NCBI GenBank assembly: GCA_003635185.1
Contig: PYJA01000114.1
Span: forward strand, 1 to 53,785
Origin: Candidatus Poribacteria bacterium
Lineage (GTDB): Bacteria > Poribacteria > WGA-4E > WGA-3G
Direction of reading: 5' to 3'
Length of the DNA stretch: 53,785 bases
Below are positions 1 to 8,864 of this stretch, in pieces (position 1 is the first letter of the stretch; each line of letters starts with the position of its first letter). The notes under the pieces were generated by a model. The model worked only from the letters and a program-made list of their open reading frames with translations, did no database searches and was not told the origin of the DNA. The translations under genes were made by a program, and so were the position numbers.

Positions 1-687
1 CAAGGACATCACTTGCTCTGTCGCGCAAAGTCAAATGCCGTATTCTATCGGATACCGACGCGCCCGAAGCACCCTAAACGGGGGAGACCGCGTCGCTATG
101 GAAATCGTTTGCATCTACCCTATCTGAAGTATAGAGATATTGTCGTGGAAAACGAGACACTTTCTGTCACAGACAAAATCGTGCGGACGAAGATGTGTTC
201 AGAGGATGTCAGGCTCGTTGTGATCCGCCTGCGTAAAAAGAAGTCTAAACCGTATCAGTATTTTTGCTTATTTACCTCTGATAAACAACTCCCCGTAGCC
301 GATGTCATCCGACACTATAAAAATCGGTGGCAGATTGAAACGGCATTCCGGGATGTCAAGCAGAACTTCGGGTTTGGGACTTGTCAACTCCAAAAGCGTG
401 AGAGTTTGAACCGGCACGTGCAACTCAGTTTTATCGCTGCCAGCCTCACACAACTCAGTTTTACAGACACAGCCACCGATGCAGCCTCACAAACAGAGCA
501 GGCTATGCCTGATGTCCAAACGGTGCTGAACACACTCGGTATCCATTGGTATAAACCGAAATATCTAACGCGCGGGTTGATGGTCGCTTATTTGAAGCGG
601 TGTTTCCAACAACAATATTTTTCTGCGAGTAACGATCCGAAACAAAACTTAGAAAAAAATCTAAAAATAGATGAAGACACTACCTGA
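1..687 (+). CDS. IS4-type transposase, C-terminal part (cut by window start)
   Basis: The reading frame is open from base 1, so the gene begins outside the window and only about 228 C-terminal residues are present. It contains Y-x2-R-x3-E-x6-K (YKNRWQIETAFRDVK), the exact YREK signature spacing of IS4-family DDE transposases, whose E is the third catalytic acid. A basic stretch (RPKHPKRGRPRR) lies near the start of the visible part. The end of the protein is Gln/Asn-rich and low in complexity. The TGA stop is followed within 20 bases by a perfect hairpin. The first two catalytic Asp residues lie outside, so activity cannot be judged. Confidence 0.85.
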   Translation, partial: QGHHLLCRAKSNAVFYRIPTRPKHPKRGRPRRYGNRLHLPYLKYRDIVVENETLSVTDKIVRTKMCSEDVRLVVIRLRKKKSKPYQYFCLFTSDKQLPVADVIRHYKNRWQIETAFRDVKQNFGFGTCQLQKRESLNRHVQLSFIAASLTQLSFTDTATDAASQTEQAMPDVQTVLNTLGIHWYKPKYLTRGLMVAYLKRCFQQQYFSASNDPKQNLEKNLKIDEDTT

Positions 688-706
688 AACTAATCAGATA
701 GACACA

Positions 707-728
707 TTTTTGACGATTCTGTCAAAAA
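707..728 (+). terminator. Hairpin downstream of the transposase
   Basis: TTTTTGAC and GTCAAAAA form a perfect 8-bp stem around a 6-base loop, 19 bases after the transposase stop. The A/T arms could work as a terminator in either direction. It may instead be a structured end of the IS. Both readings are inference. Confidence 0.45.
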
Positions 729-858
729 TAATAGACCCGGACAGTGATTTCCAACAAAATTCAGAGAAGCAAGAGTGCGGACAAACCATATTTAGCACCT
801 ATTCGGAAGTCCTGAATGGATAAAACTGTCCAAACTATAGTAATTTAAGGAGAAACAG

Positions 859-1458
859 ATGAAATCAAAATTTATAGCATTGCTAATTGCAGTGTGTGTT
901 TTTATTGGCGTAATTGGTTTTTGTATCGTAAAAACCAGTGCTAACGGTGATGATGACATTGAGGTTCTTGAAGTCCAAGGTGTCAGAGTTAAAATAAAGA
1001 TTGATCCCAAAGATAAGTATAGTGAGTGGCTCAACGCGGGGGATGATTATGCAAGTGGCATCGTCTACGCAAGTTACGAAGCTGAGGATGCAAATGGGGA
1101 AGAGGTTAGAGGATCTGTTGATGTAAGTGGGTATGCCTCACTTAACATAGATGATCTGTCAGTCTATGTTTCAGCCGGTTCATGGGTTTCTGTAAACAAC
1201 TCCCCCGAGGGAGAAGCGAACGCCTGGGTTAGTCTCCCTGGGTTCGCCCAGGTAACTCACGAAAATGGTCCTGGGAGAATAGACATAGAGGGTGATGATT
1301 CTATACATGCCTTTGATTCACACACTTATAATCTTTTAGACCCCGAAGACCTACAAAAGGCACTGGGAACCTTATCAGCCGCGGCATACCTGGAAGTGCC
1401 TGAGATTGATCAAACGATACAAATCAAAGTAGAAGCTTGGATTGACCAAGGAGAATAA
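859..1458 (+). CDS. Exported protein of unknown function
   Basis: This 199-residue protein starts at an ATG preceded by AAGGAG at good spacing. The N-terminus is a Sec-type signal or anchor: MKSK, a hydrophobic core (IALLIAVCVFIGVIGF), then a polar acidic segment. The remainder is acidic, rich in Gly, Ser, Asp and Val, and alternates hydrophobic and polar residues as a beta-sandwich would. No catalytic motif or family is recognised. The next gene starts 9 bases after its stop, so it appears to head a three-gene operon of envelope proteins (859-2929). Confidence 0.7.
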   Translation: MKSKFIALLIAVCVFIGVIGFCIVKTSANGDDDIEVLEVQGVRVKIKIDPKDKYSEWLNAGDDYASGIVYASYEAEDANGEEVRGSVDVSGYASLNIDDLSVYVSAGSWVSVNNSPEGEANAWVSLPGFAQVTHENGPGRIDIEGDDSIHAFDSHTYNLLDPEDLQKALGTLSAAAYLEVPEIDQTIQIKVEAWIDQGE

Positions 1459-1467
1459 GGAATAACA

Positions 1468-1965
1468 ATGACTAATCGGTCCTTTTTTCTTTTTATTGTT
1501 ATTGCTACACTCCTTTCAGTGCATGCTGGTTGCCGTCCCGGGGAGCGTTCTTCAGAACCGACAAGACCGAACCCTCCAGACAGCAAGCAGCCGTCTACTG
1601 CGGAAGTGAAAGTTGGTGGGAAGGTCTGGCGTATTAACCCAGACCTTTCCTACCGCGCAACAGGGATATGGACGAACCCCAACCCGCGCCCACTCACAGA
1701 AGCAGAAAAGAAGCGTCTTGGGACACTTCCCGACTTGATAGACGAGCTGAAAACTCAACTCGACGCGCTCAACAAAGAACGTGCATACCTTGAACGTATT
1801 GAGAGAAAACAGATAAAAGTTCACTATAACTTCGGTAAACCACCTTATCTCCGATCAAGAACACCTAACTCGCCTCCCGATTTTGACAATGTTATAGACT
1901 TAGGTGAATTCCCTATAGAAATTGAACCTTACACTCCCCCAACAACATCGGAGGAAAAACCGTGA
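1468..1965 (+). CDS. Putative lipoprotein of unknown function
   Basis: This 165-residue protein has a hydrophobic N-terminus (FFLFIVIATLLSV) followed by HAGC. That resembles a lipobox although His stands at -3, which is atypical. After the Cys comes a Pro/Ser-rich linker and then a predicted coiled coil with regular Leu and Glu spacing (LIDELKTQLDALNKERAYLE). The C-terminus is Pro-rich. SD AGGAA precedes the ATG. The stop overlaps the start of the next gene as GTGA, indicating translational coupling. Function is not recognised. Confidence 0.65.
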   Translation: MTNRSFFLFIVIATLLSVHAGCRPGERSSEPTRPNPPDSKQPSTAEVKVGGKVWRINPDLSYRATGIWTNPNPRPLTEAEKKRLGTLPDLIDELKTQLDALNKERAYLERIERKQIKVHYNFGKPPYLRSRTPNSPPDFDNVIDLGEFPIEIEPYTPPTTSEEKP

Positions 1966-2929
1966 AAAAGTTTGTCATTTTTTTTTTTGTTTATTACATT
2001 TGTTGCCACTCTACATCCACGCCAAACCAACTGACAAAATTATATTTCTCAACCAAGATAACAGCAAAGAATTGTGGATGGCAGACGTACGGGATACCCG
2101 CAACGCGCAACTAATTTATACACACCCTGTAAATATTTGGGACTTCGCTGTCCAGCCAGATGGACCCTATATTGCTATTATTGCCAAACACATAATCGAT
2201 GCCGACGTTTTTCTCTATGATAGAACCCGACCTAACGAACCAGCGCGTAACCTAACACAGCAACAGTATGGGGATGTAAAAAAGCTGGACATCTCAAAAA
2301 ATGGAGATATCATCTTCACAAACCTTGTTTCAAACCATGCCGAGAAGGATCTACGCAATGCGCAGGAGACAGGCATATTTCTCATCCCGCATCATGAACT
2401 AAACAAAGAGAAACCGAGTGCCAAACTGTTGGTTCCCCAAAAAAGAACACCCTCTGATTTAACGTGGTCTCCTGCTGCTGATCAGATCGCTTATGCCGTC
2501 TGGCCTATGGAAGGTTTTAGAATTCCTGGTGTAGGTGTTTATATTTTCGATATTAAAACATCGCGGATTACACAGATCAGTCGTACAGGATACGACCCTG
2601 CCTTCTCTCCAGATGGCAAAAAGTTTGCCTTTCACACAAGAGATGAAATTGTGATCACTGAACCACGGGCGCGTGCCCCTCAGCATATCGTCCCATTAGA
2701 CATGAGGGCAGCGGGGTATCTCAGTTGGACCCCCGATGGAAAACATATCGTTCATGGCACATTCGGCCTTGGACCTGCCATCACCAATATCCAAGACGGA
2801 TCTCAGAGAATTATCTTTGATCAGTTTGATCGTATAGTTTGGATTTGGCTTGATTGGGTTCACACTGAAGCCTATCCTGTAGAACCTGCTGGGCGTATGG
2901 TTATTCCCTGGGGTAGCCTTAAAAAGTAA
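1962..2929 (+). CDS. TolB-like beta-propeller protein with a -1 frameshift in a T11 tract
   Basis: The main frame (from about base 1985) encodes an exported PD40/WD40-like propeller. Visible repeats include FSPDGKKFAFH, SWTPDGKHIVHG and WSPAADQIAYAV. The best start is GTG at 1962: it has SD GGAGG at 1950-1954, overlaps the upstream stop as GTGA, and gives a basic-hydrophobic signal start (VKKFVIFFF). That start is one frame off. A run of 11 T separates it from the propeller frame, and a 12th T would join them into one signal peptide ending about YIHA. This may be a sequencing indel, a mutation, or transcriptional slippage. There is no catalytic motif; a ligand-binding or scaffold role is inferred. 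Confidence 0.7.
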
Positions 2930-3187
2930 CAAGCAGATAGATTTTCTTTACTGCCAGGAGCATTGTGTCTGTCAATAAGATCTATTTCAATTGTCCTTCG
3001 AGTATACTTATTTTTTCCACCAAAGCACATATACAATTCACTTTATAGTCGAGTTTACAATTAATTTGATATGTCCGGGGGAACTCTGATTCCCGATTAT
3101 CAAAGTTCTTCGTCGCGATTCGGAGATCACTTGGACAGAAGAGGTGTCAACATATTTTTATAATTCACGAAATCTACGGAGGTGTGA

Positions 3188-6100
3188 ATGTCAGGATACT
3201 ATCGATTCCCAACTATTTCTAATAAAACTATTGTTTTTGTTTGTGAAGATGATTTATGGACAGTCCCTATCAGCGGCGGCGTGGCACGAAGGCTTACCTC
3301 AAATCTTGGTGCAACAGGTTCCCCGCAGCTATCTCCGAATGGCGAACGTCTTGCATTTGCAGGTCGTGAGGAGGGACCGTCAGAAGTTTACGTAATGCCA
3401 GCACTTGGTGGCGAAGCGAAAAGGCTTACCTATCAGGGAAGCAATGCCAGCATTGTCGGTTGGGATGCCGAAGGAGAAAACATCCTCTATTCCAGCGGCG
3501 CAGGGTCAGCATTTGGCGCATGGATTTGGAGCATTTCTCCTGAGGGTGGCGAGCCGCAACGTTTACCTTATGGCCCCGCGAACCATATCGCATTCGGAGA
3601 AAACGGCGGCGTTATCCTCGGTAGGTTGACACGCGAACCTGCACGCTGGAAACGGTATCGTGGCGGGACTGCTGGGCAACTCTGGATAGATACAGATGGA
3701 GATGGGCAGTTTCAACCGCTTGCACCTGTGGATACTAATTTTACCACACCGATGTGGATTGGAGATCGTATCTACTTTATTTCTGACCACGAAGGTGTTG
3801 GAAACATCTACTCTTGTCTAACCTCTGGCGAAGACATGCAACGTCATACACATCAAGAGACCTATTACTGCCGTTCTGCACAAACGGATGGCACGCATAT
3901 CGTCTATCACGCGGGTGCCGACCTTTGGATATACAATATTGAAAAAGGGACCAATAACCAAGTTAACGTTGAATTCCGTAGTCCGCGTATTCAGCGACAA
4001 CGCAAATTTGTAAACGCCTCACAGTACCTGCAAGAATCTTCACTATCTGCCGATGGTAGATCTATTGCACTGACTGCACGCGGTAAACTATTCACGATGG
4101 CAAATTGGGATGGAGCAGTCCTACAGCACGGCAACCGCAACGGCACCCGATATCGTAGGGCACAATGGCTGAACGATGGAAAACGCATCCTGACCCTCTC
4201 CGATGCTGGTGGGGAAGAAGTTCTGGAAATCCATACTTGCGATGGTAGTGAAGAGGTGCGCCGTCTTGATGAACTTGACATCGGGCACGTTAGGCAACTC
4301 GCTGTTTGTCCGCAAGGGGATAACTTAAAAGACCAACTTCTTATTGTCAATCAACGTTTTGAACTTCTGCATGTTGAATTGGAAACACCAGAACTGAGAG
4401 TGCTTGACAAAAGCCTATACAATCGTATCCAAGGGGCAAGCTGGTCGCGCGATGGAAAATGGATTGCATACAGTTTTCCTGCGACAGAAACCACATCTTC
4501 TATAAAATTGTGCAATGTTGAATCTGGAGAATTGACATATATCACCCAGCCTGAATTCAACGATTTTGCGCCTGCTTGGGATCCTGATGGAAAATATCTA
4601 TATTTTCTCTCTCAACGTGAATTCGACCCTGTCGGTGATGCACTGCACTTTGACCTTGGATTTCCTACTGCAACCCGTCCCATGTTGGTGACATTGCAGA
4701 AAGAATTACGAAATCCGTTTTTACCGGCTACACCATCACTTGAAGATGAGAAAGAAAAAGAAGACAAGGAAAATGAGGACAAGGATACCGAAGAAAAATC
4801 TAACGAAAAAGACGGTGATTCTAAAAAGAAAAAGGATAAGAAAAAGAAAAAACCGATTGTTATTGAGTTAGATAGTATTGACCAACGCGTTATCGCTTTT
4901 CCGTATTCACATGGACGATATGGACAGATTGCAGGTGTTGAAGGTAAGGTGATTTTCACGTCTTTTCCTGTTCAACATGCAACTAACGCTCCCGGCGAAG
5001 ACAATGCAAGTGCTAAAGGTAAACTTCACGCTTACGATTTCAAAGAGCAGAAAAAAGAGGTACTCGTACCAGACATTGACTCTTTCCAACTTTCGCGTGA
5101 TGACAAAAACCTTTTATATCGCACTGGAAATCGGTTGCGTGTTATCAAAGCTGGTAAAAAAGCTGAAGATGACCCAAAATCCGAAAACAAAGGCGGCACT
5201 AACCGTCACAGTGGTTGGATAGATGTAAATCGTGTTAGACCCTCCGTTATCCCCTCAGCCGAGTGGAAACAGATGTATCGTGAAGCGTGGCGATTGCAAC
5301 GCGACTATTTCTGGACTGAAGATATGTCCGATGTTGATTGGGAGGATGTTTATCAACGTTACCTACCTTTGCTTGAACGCGTTGCGACCCGTGCAGAATT
5401 TTCCGATCTGATGTGGGAGATGCAAGGCGAACTCGGCACCTCACACGCGTATGAATCTGGCGGTGATTATCGCAGTTCGCCAAACTACTCGCAAGGGTTT
5501 CTCGGTGCCGATTTTGCTTACGATTCAGAGAACAACGGCTACCGCATTACACACATCGTGCGGGGTGATACATGGCATGAGAGAAGGGATTCACCGCTCA
5601 ACGCACCGGGAATCAACGTCCAAGAAGGGGACATTCTACTTTCTATCGGGGGGCAACAAGTGAGTGAAAATGTGTCTCCGGGTGAACTATTGGTCAATCT
5701 GGCAGGGCAAGAGGTGCAAACCACGTTTAAAAATGCCAACGATGGTGAAAAACGCGTTGTCACAATTAAAGTACTCGGCGGCGAAAGCGAATTACGATAC
5801 CGCGAATGGGTTGCGCAAAATCGGAAATACGTCCACGAAAAAACGGATGGGAAGGTAGGATACGTCCATATCCCCGACATGGGAAGACGCGGATATGCGG
5901 AGTTCCATCGCGGCTACCTCGCTGAAGTGAGTTATCCTGCGCTACTCATTGATGTTCGTTACAATGGAGGCGGAAATGTATCGCAACTGATTTTAGAGAA
6001 ATTGTCTCGACACCGCATTGGATATGCTGTTCCACGGTGGGGCACGCCACACCCATATCCCGATGCGTCCGTGTTAGGTCCAATGGTCACTGTCACTAAT

Positions 6101-6475
6101 GAAAACGCAGGGTCTGATGGCGACATCTTTTCTCACTGCTTCAAATTGATGAAGTTAGGAAAACTTATCGGTAAGCGAACGTGGGGTGGTGTTATCGGTA
6201 TTTCGCCACATCAAGGTTTTGTAGATGGTGGTTCAACTACGCAACCAGAGTATTCTTTCTGGTTCGTTGATGTCGGGTGGAGTGTTGAGAACTACGGCAC
6301 TGACCCAGACATTGAAGTAGATTATCGTCCGCAGGATTATATGGCAGAAGGTGATCCACAACTTGATAAAGCGATTGAGATTCTCCTGCAAGAGATGGTA
6401 GAGAATCCACCGCAACTCCCCGATTTCGGTGAGCGTCCACGCCTCACACTGCCAACTTTACCGAAAATGGAATAG
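3188..6475 (+). CDS. Tricorn protease homologue (S41 family)
   Basis: This 1095-residue protein starts at an ATG after GGAGGTG. The N-terminal 640 or so residues are PD40-type repeats forming two propellers. Then come an extremely charged Lys/Glu/Asp segment (about residues 518-560), a tricorn C1 helical region, a PDZ domain (about 780-870) and the C-terminal S41 peptidase core. Four residues match the Thermoplasma Tricorn catalytic tetrad: S752 and H753 (LGTSHAYE), S976 (ENAGSDGD) and E1034 (VENYGTDPD), with nearly constant offsets. The family degrades peptides downstream of the proteasome or other proteases. No signal peptide is seen, so it is probably cytosolic. It is monocistronic, with a terminator at 6501-6523. 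Confidence 0.93.
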   Translation: MSGYYRFPTISNKTIVFVCEDDLWTVPISGGVARRLTSNLGATGSPQLSPNGERLAFAGREEGPSEVYVMPALGGEAKRLTYQGSNASIVGWDAEGENILYSSGAGSAFGAWIWSISPEGGEPQRLPYGPANHIAFGENGGVILGRLTREPARWKRYRGGTAGQLWIDTDGDGQFQPLAPVDTNFTTPMWIGDRIYFISDHEGVGNIYSCLTSGEDMQRHTHQETYYCRSAQTDGTHIVYHAGADLWIYNIEKGTNNQVNVEFRSPRIQRQRKFVNASQYLQESSLSADGRSIALTARGKLFTMANWDGAVLQHGNRNGTRYRRAQWLNDGKRILTLSDAGGEEVLEIHTCDGSEEVRRLDELDIGHVRQLAVCPQGDNLKDQLLIVNQRFELLHVELETPELRVLDKSLYNRIQGASWSRDGKWIAYSFPATETTSSIKLCNVESGELTYITQPEFNDFAPAWDPDGKYLYFLSQREFDPVGDALHFDLGFPTATRPMLVTLQKELRNPFLPATPSLEDEKEKEDKENEDKDTEEKSNEKDGDSKKKKDKKKKKPIVIELDSIDQRVIAFPYSHGRYGQIAGVEGKVIFTSFPVQHATNAPGEDNASAKGKLHAYDFKEQKKEVLVPDIDSFQLSRDDKNLLYRTGNRLRVIKAGKKAEDDPKSENKGGTNRHSGWIDVNRVRPSVIPSAEWKQMYREAWRLQRDYFWTEDMSDVDWEDVYQRYLPLLERVATRAEFSDLMWEMQGELGTSHAYESGGDYRSSPNYSQGFLGADFAYDSENNGYRITHIVRGDTWHERRDSPLNAPGINVQEGDILLSIGGQQVSENVSPGELLVNLAGQEVQTTFKNANDGEKRVVTIKVLGGESELRYREWVAQNRKYVHEKTDGKVGYVHIPDMGRRGYAEFHRGYLAEVSYPALLIDVRYNGGGNVSQLILEKLSRHRIGYAVPRWGTPHPYPDASVLGPMVTVTNENAGSDGDIFSHCFKLMKLGKLIGKRTWGGVIGISPHQGFVDGGSTTQPEYSFWFVDVGWSVENYGTDPDIEVDYRPQDYMAEGDPQLDKAIEILLQEMVENPPQLPDFGERPRLTLPTLPKME

Positions 6476-6500
6476 GAATATATCGGAACAAACTCACTGT

Positions 6501-6530
6501 AGGCGCGCTTTGTAAGCGCGCCTTTTCTGT
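6501..6530 (+). terminator. Rho-independent terminator of the Tricorn gene
   Basis: AGGCGCGCTT and AAGCGCGCCT form a perfect 10-bp GC-rich stem around TGT, followed by TTTTCTGTTT. It begins 26 bases after the Tricorn stop. Confidence 0.85.
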
Positions 6531-6531
6531 T

Positions 6532-6647
6532 TATAGTAAAGTCCGAAAATATGTTTACATTTCAATCAACAACAATCTCTACACACGCTCTCGCTGGCGA
6601 GGTTTCCTAACCTCGCCAATGTTCATGTAATTGTGGATTCCACTGTA
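6532..6647. mobile_element. MITE, family TATAGTAAAATCC, copy A
   Basis: This 116-bp element begins TATAGTAAAGTCCGAAAAT and ends AATTGTGGATTCCACTGTA, which are imperfect terminal inverted repeats. The centre holds the palindrome GGCGAGGTTTCCTAACCTCGCC. Related copies lie at 25622-25758 and 40775-40888. There is no coding capacity, so it would need a transposase elsewhere. Confidence 0.7.
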
Positions 6648-6708
6648 AACCCAATTCATCGGATAGAATCCAGAAAACGAAAACTGAATGGTCTAAATAA
6701 AAAACGAT

Positions 6709-6737
6709 TTGACATCCACTTTCTTATGCGTTAAAAT
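6709..6737 (+). promoter_or_regulatory. Sigma-70-type promoter of the PIN/acetate kinase operon
   Basis: TTGACA at 6709-6714 and TAAAAT at 6732-6737 are separated by exactly 17 bases. The predicted start, near 6744, leaves an 80-base leader. That leader contains a hairpin (TCCTTAC ... GTAAGG, about 6762-6787) and SD GAGGA before the ATG at 6827. Confidence 0.7.
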
Positions 6738-6826
6738 GCTATGAGAGCATTGCAGAAAGTTCCTTACTTTATAAGCGCAGTAAGGTACATAAACCAATTT
6801 GCTGATTTAACAAGAGGACAGTAAAT

Positions 6827-7156
6827 ATGATTCCCGCTATCACGAAACTACTCATAAAAATTGAACAACTTGAATGGGATTTAGCAGAGGTGAAAAAGGA
6901 GTTGGAAGCACTTCAAGCCCCTTTCATGAAGTCGCTCACACCAGAAGAGCGCCTGGCGGCGTATTCCGCTCGAACACGCGCACAGAATCAGAGGCTGCGA
7001 TCTTTAATTGAAAAGGCACTTGGTAAACCTGATCTCAACGCTGAAACCCTTACCGCTGAGGAACTTCAGCAACTTCTTTTAAAGGAAGGGATAAACCCAG
7101 AAGACAACCTTGGTAGTCGTGCTATCATAGAAGAACGGGAGAAACGAAGCGAGTGA
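6827..7156 (+). CDS. Small helical protein, putative antitoxin partner of the PIN protein
   Basis: This 109-residue protein starts at an ATG after AAGAGGACAG. The N-terminal 30 residues form an amphipathic coiled coil (IEQLEWDLAEVKKELEAL). The middle is Arg-rich (SARTRAQNQRLRSLIEK), and the C-terminus resembles the helix-turn segment of some antitoxins (LTAEELQQLLLKEGINPEDN). Its stop overlaps the GTG start of the PIN gene, the usual layout of a VapBC-type pair. No AbrB or RHH DNA-binding fold is recognisable. The antitoxin role is therefore inferred from position. Confidence 0.6.
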   Translation: MIPAITKLLIKIEQLEWDLAEVKKELEALQAPFMKSLTPEERLAAYSARTRAQNQRLRSLIEKALGKPDLNAETLTAEELQQLLLKEGINPEDNLGSRAIIEEREKRSE

Positions 7157-7653
7157 ATTTCTTCTGGTTAGATGCAAATGCATTTGTTAAACGTTACATT
7201 GTAGAAAACGGAACACCCCTCATCAACTACCTCTTCACTCATGTTTCTTTAGAGAAAATGTTTTGCTTACTTGAGGGGGTAGGTGAAATTATCTCTGTAA
7301 TCGTTCGAATTAGAAATAGAGGTGAAATTACCACAGAAGGTTTTAACCATGCGAAACAGTTGTTTGATGATGAGATCATCCATCGCGACAAAGTTAAGCT
7401 CATGTTGCCAACTGAAAATCAGATAACTGCCTCATGGGAACTTATTGACCAACATTCGATCAACAGTACTGATGCCATTCTTCTTCAATGTGCCCTTGAT
7501 AGAACTCATGAACTTCGGGCAAATGGAGATAATCTGGTTCTGGTAAGTTCCGACAAACGCCTTATGAGAGCAGCAATGATTGAAGGATTGTTCACATTCA
7601 ATCCCGAAATCGATAATCAGGCTTCACTGGATGCCCTCATTGATCCTCCATAG
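7153..7653 (+). CDS. PIN-domain ribonuclease, VapC-like toxin
   Basis: This 166-residue protein uses a GTG start overlapping the upstream TGA (GTGA). The four acidic residues of a PIN active site are in place: D7 (FWLDANAFVKRY), E45 (EGVGE), D107 (INSTDAILLQCA) and D134 (LVSSDKRLMRAA). PIN toxins cleave RNA using divalent metal held by these residues. The length is somewhat above the 130-150 typical of VapC. The acetate kinase gene follows after 9 bases, so the toxin shares a transcript with a metabolic enzyme. Confidence 0.85.
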   Translation: MNFFWLDANAFVKRYIVENGTPLINYLFTHVSLEKMFCLLEGVGEIISVIVRIRNRGEITTEGFNHAKQLFDDEIIHRDKVKLMLPTENQITASWELIDQHSINSTDAILLQCALDRTHELRANGDNLVLVSSDKRLMRAAMIEGLFTFNPEIDNQASLDALIDPP

Positions 7654-7662
7654 GAAACCACC

Positions 7663-8859
7663 ATGCGAATACTCTGTGCAAACGTAGGAAGTACCTCGTT
7701 CAAATACCAGATCATTGATATGGGAACAACGACCTCTCTTGTCAAGGGAGGTGTAGAACGTATCGGCAATTCGCCATCTGCTTTTACACATGCAGTACCG
7801 GGCAAACCATCTCGCGAAGGTGAAATTGATGCACCATCACATATTGATGCAATTGCCCACGCCATACAACTCATCACCGATCCCGAAGTCGGTTGTCTGG
7901 CAGACCTAAATCAATTGGACGGTGTTGGATTCAAAACTATCCTTGCCAAAGGATACTGGCGTTCAGCACGGATTACGGATGACGTTATTGCAGCATTAGA
8001 GACATCCACACCGCTTGCACCGATGCACAATCCTGCCTATATTTCTTCCATCCGTGCCTTTCAGGAACTTATCCCGAACACACCACTTGTTGCTGTCTTT
8101 GAGACATGGTTTCACCAAACCATCCCCGATTATGCCTACGAATTCGGCGTGCCACGTTTCTGGGTAGAAAAACATGGCATCCGCAAATACGGATTTCACG
8201 GTGCATCACACCGCTACATTTCGGAACGTGTACCGCAAATGCTTGGACGCGAATGCGGGAAAGGACTTCGGATAATCTCCTGCCACCTCGGTGGTAGTTC
8301 TTCCATCTGCGCCATCAAAGACGGTAAATCTATTGATACCTCAATGGGCGCATCAACACAATACGGTATGGTCCAATCTACGCGTTGTGGAGATTTAGAC
8401 GCTTTTGCTGTCCTGTATCTAATGGACAAAGAAGGCTTCTCTACCGATGAAATTCGGCATCAACTGATTGAGGAATCGGGCGTAAAAGGCATCTCTGGCA
8501 CCAGCGGTGATATGCGTGATGTAGAAGCAGCAATAAAAGCCGGTAACGACAATGCACGCTTAGCCTTGGAAACGTACATTTACGGTGTGAAGAAATATAT
8601 CGGTGCGTATATTGCAGCACTTGGCGGGGTTGACGTTATCGCCTTTGCGGGTGGAATCGGCGAGAAAAGTGCTACGACACGCGCTCAAATCTGTGAAGGT
8701 CTTGAATGGTGCGGTATCCATTTAGATGCTGAAAAAAATGCGAAATCAACTGGCGAGGCTGACCTCTCAGCAGATAACAGCCGCACTAAAATTCTGGTCG
8801 TTTCTACGAATGAGGAGCTTATTGTATCACGTGAAACTGCACGGGTGCTTTCTGCATAG
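7663..8859 (+). CDS. ackA: Acetate kinase
   Basis: This 398-residue protein has the usual length for AckA, which interconverts acetate + ATP and acetyl phosphate + ADP. Family motifs are recognisable but diverged: NVGSTSFKYQ (usually N-x-GSSS-x-K), KYGFHGASHRY (usually GFHGTSH), STRCGDLDAF (usually RSGD-[IVL]-DP), AFAGGIGEKS (usually TGGIGE-N) and STNEELIVSRET at the end. No pta or other acetyl-phosphate gene is nearby. It is third in the operon behind the PIN pair and convergent with the ABC permease 5 bases away. The substitutions could mean a different short-chain acyl substrate. Confidence 0.85.
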   Translation: MRILCANVGSTSFKYQIIDMGTTTSLVKGGVERIGNSPSAFTHAVPGKPSREGEIDAPSHIDAIAHAIQLITDPEVGCLADLNQLDGVGFKTILAKGYWRSARITDDVIAALETSTPLAPMHNPAYISSIRAFQELIPNTPLVAVFETWFHQTIPDYAYEFGVPRFWVEKHGIRKYGFHGASHRYISERVPQMLGRECGKGLRIISCHLGGSSSICAIKDGKSIDTSMGASTQYGMVQSTRCGDLDAFAVLYLMDKEGFSTDEIRHQLIEESGVKGISGTSGDMRDVEAAIKAGNDNARLALETYIYGVKKYIGAYIAALGGVDVIAFAGGIGEKSATTRAQICEGLEWCGIHLDAEKNAKSTGEADLSADNSRTKILVVSTNEELIVSRETARVLSA

Positions 8860-8864
8860 AGTTT

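Noticed and set aside
4612..4959. Ser/Phe-rich frame opposite the Tricorn insert.
   Set aside because: It arises from the Lys/Glu codon run on the other strand.
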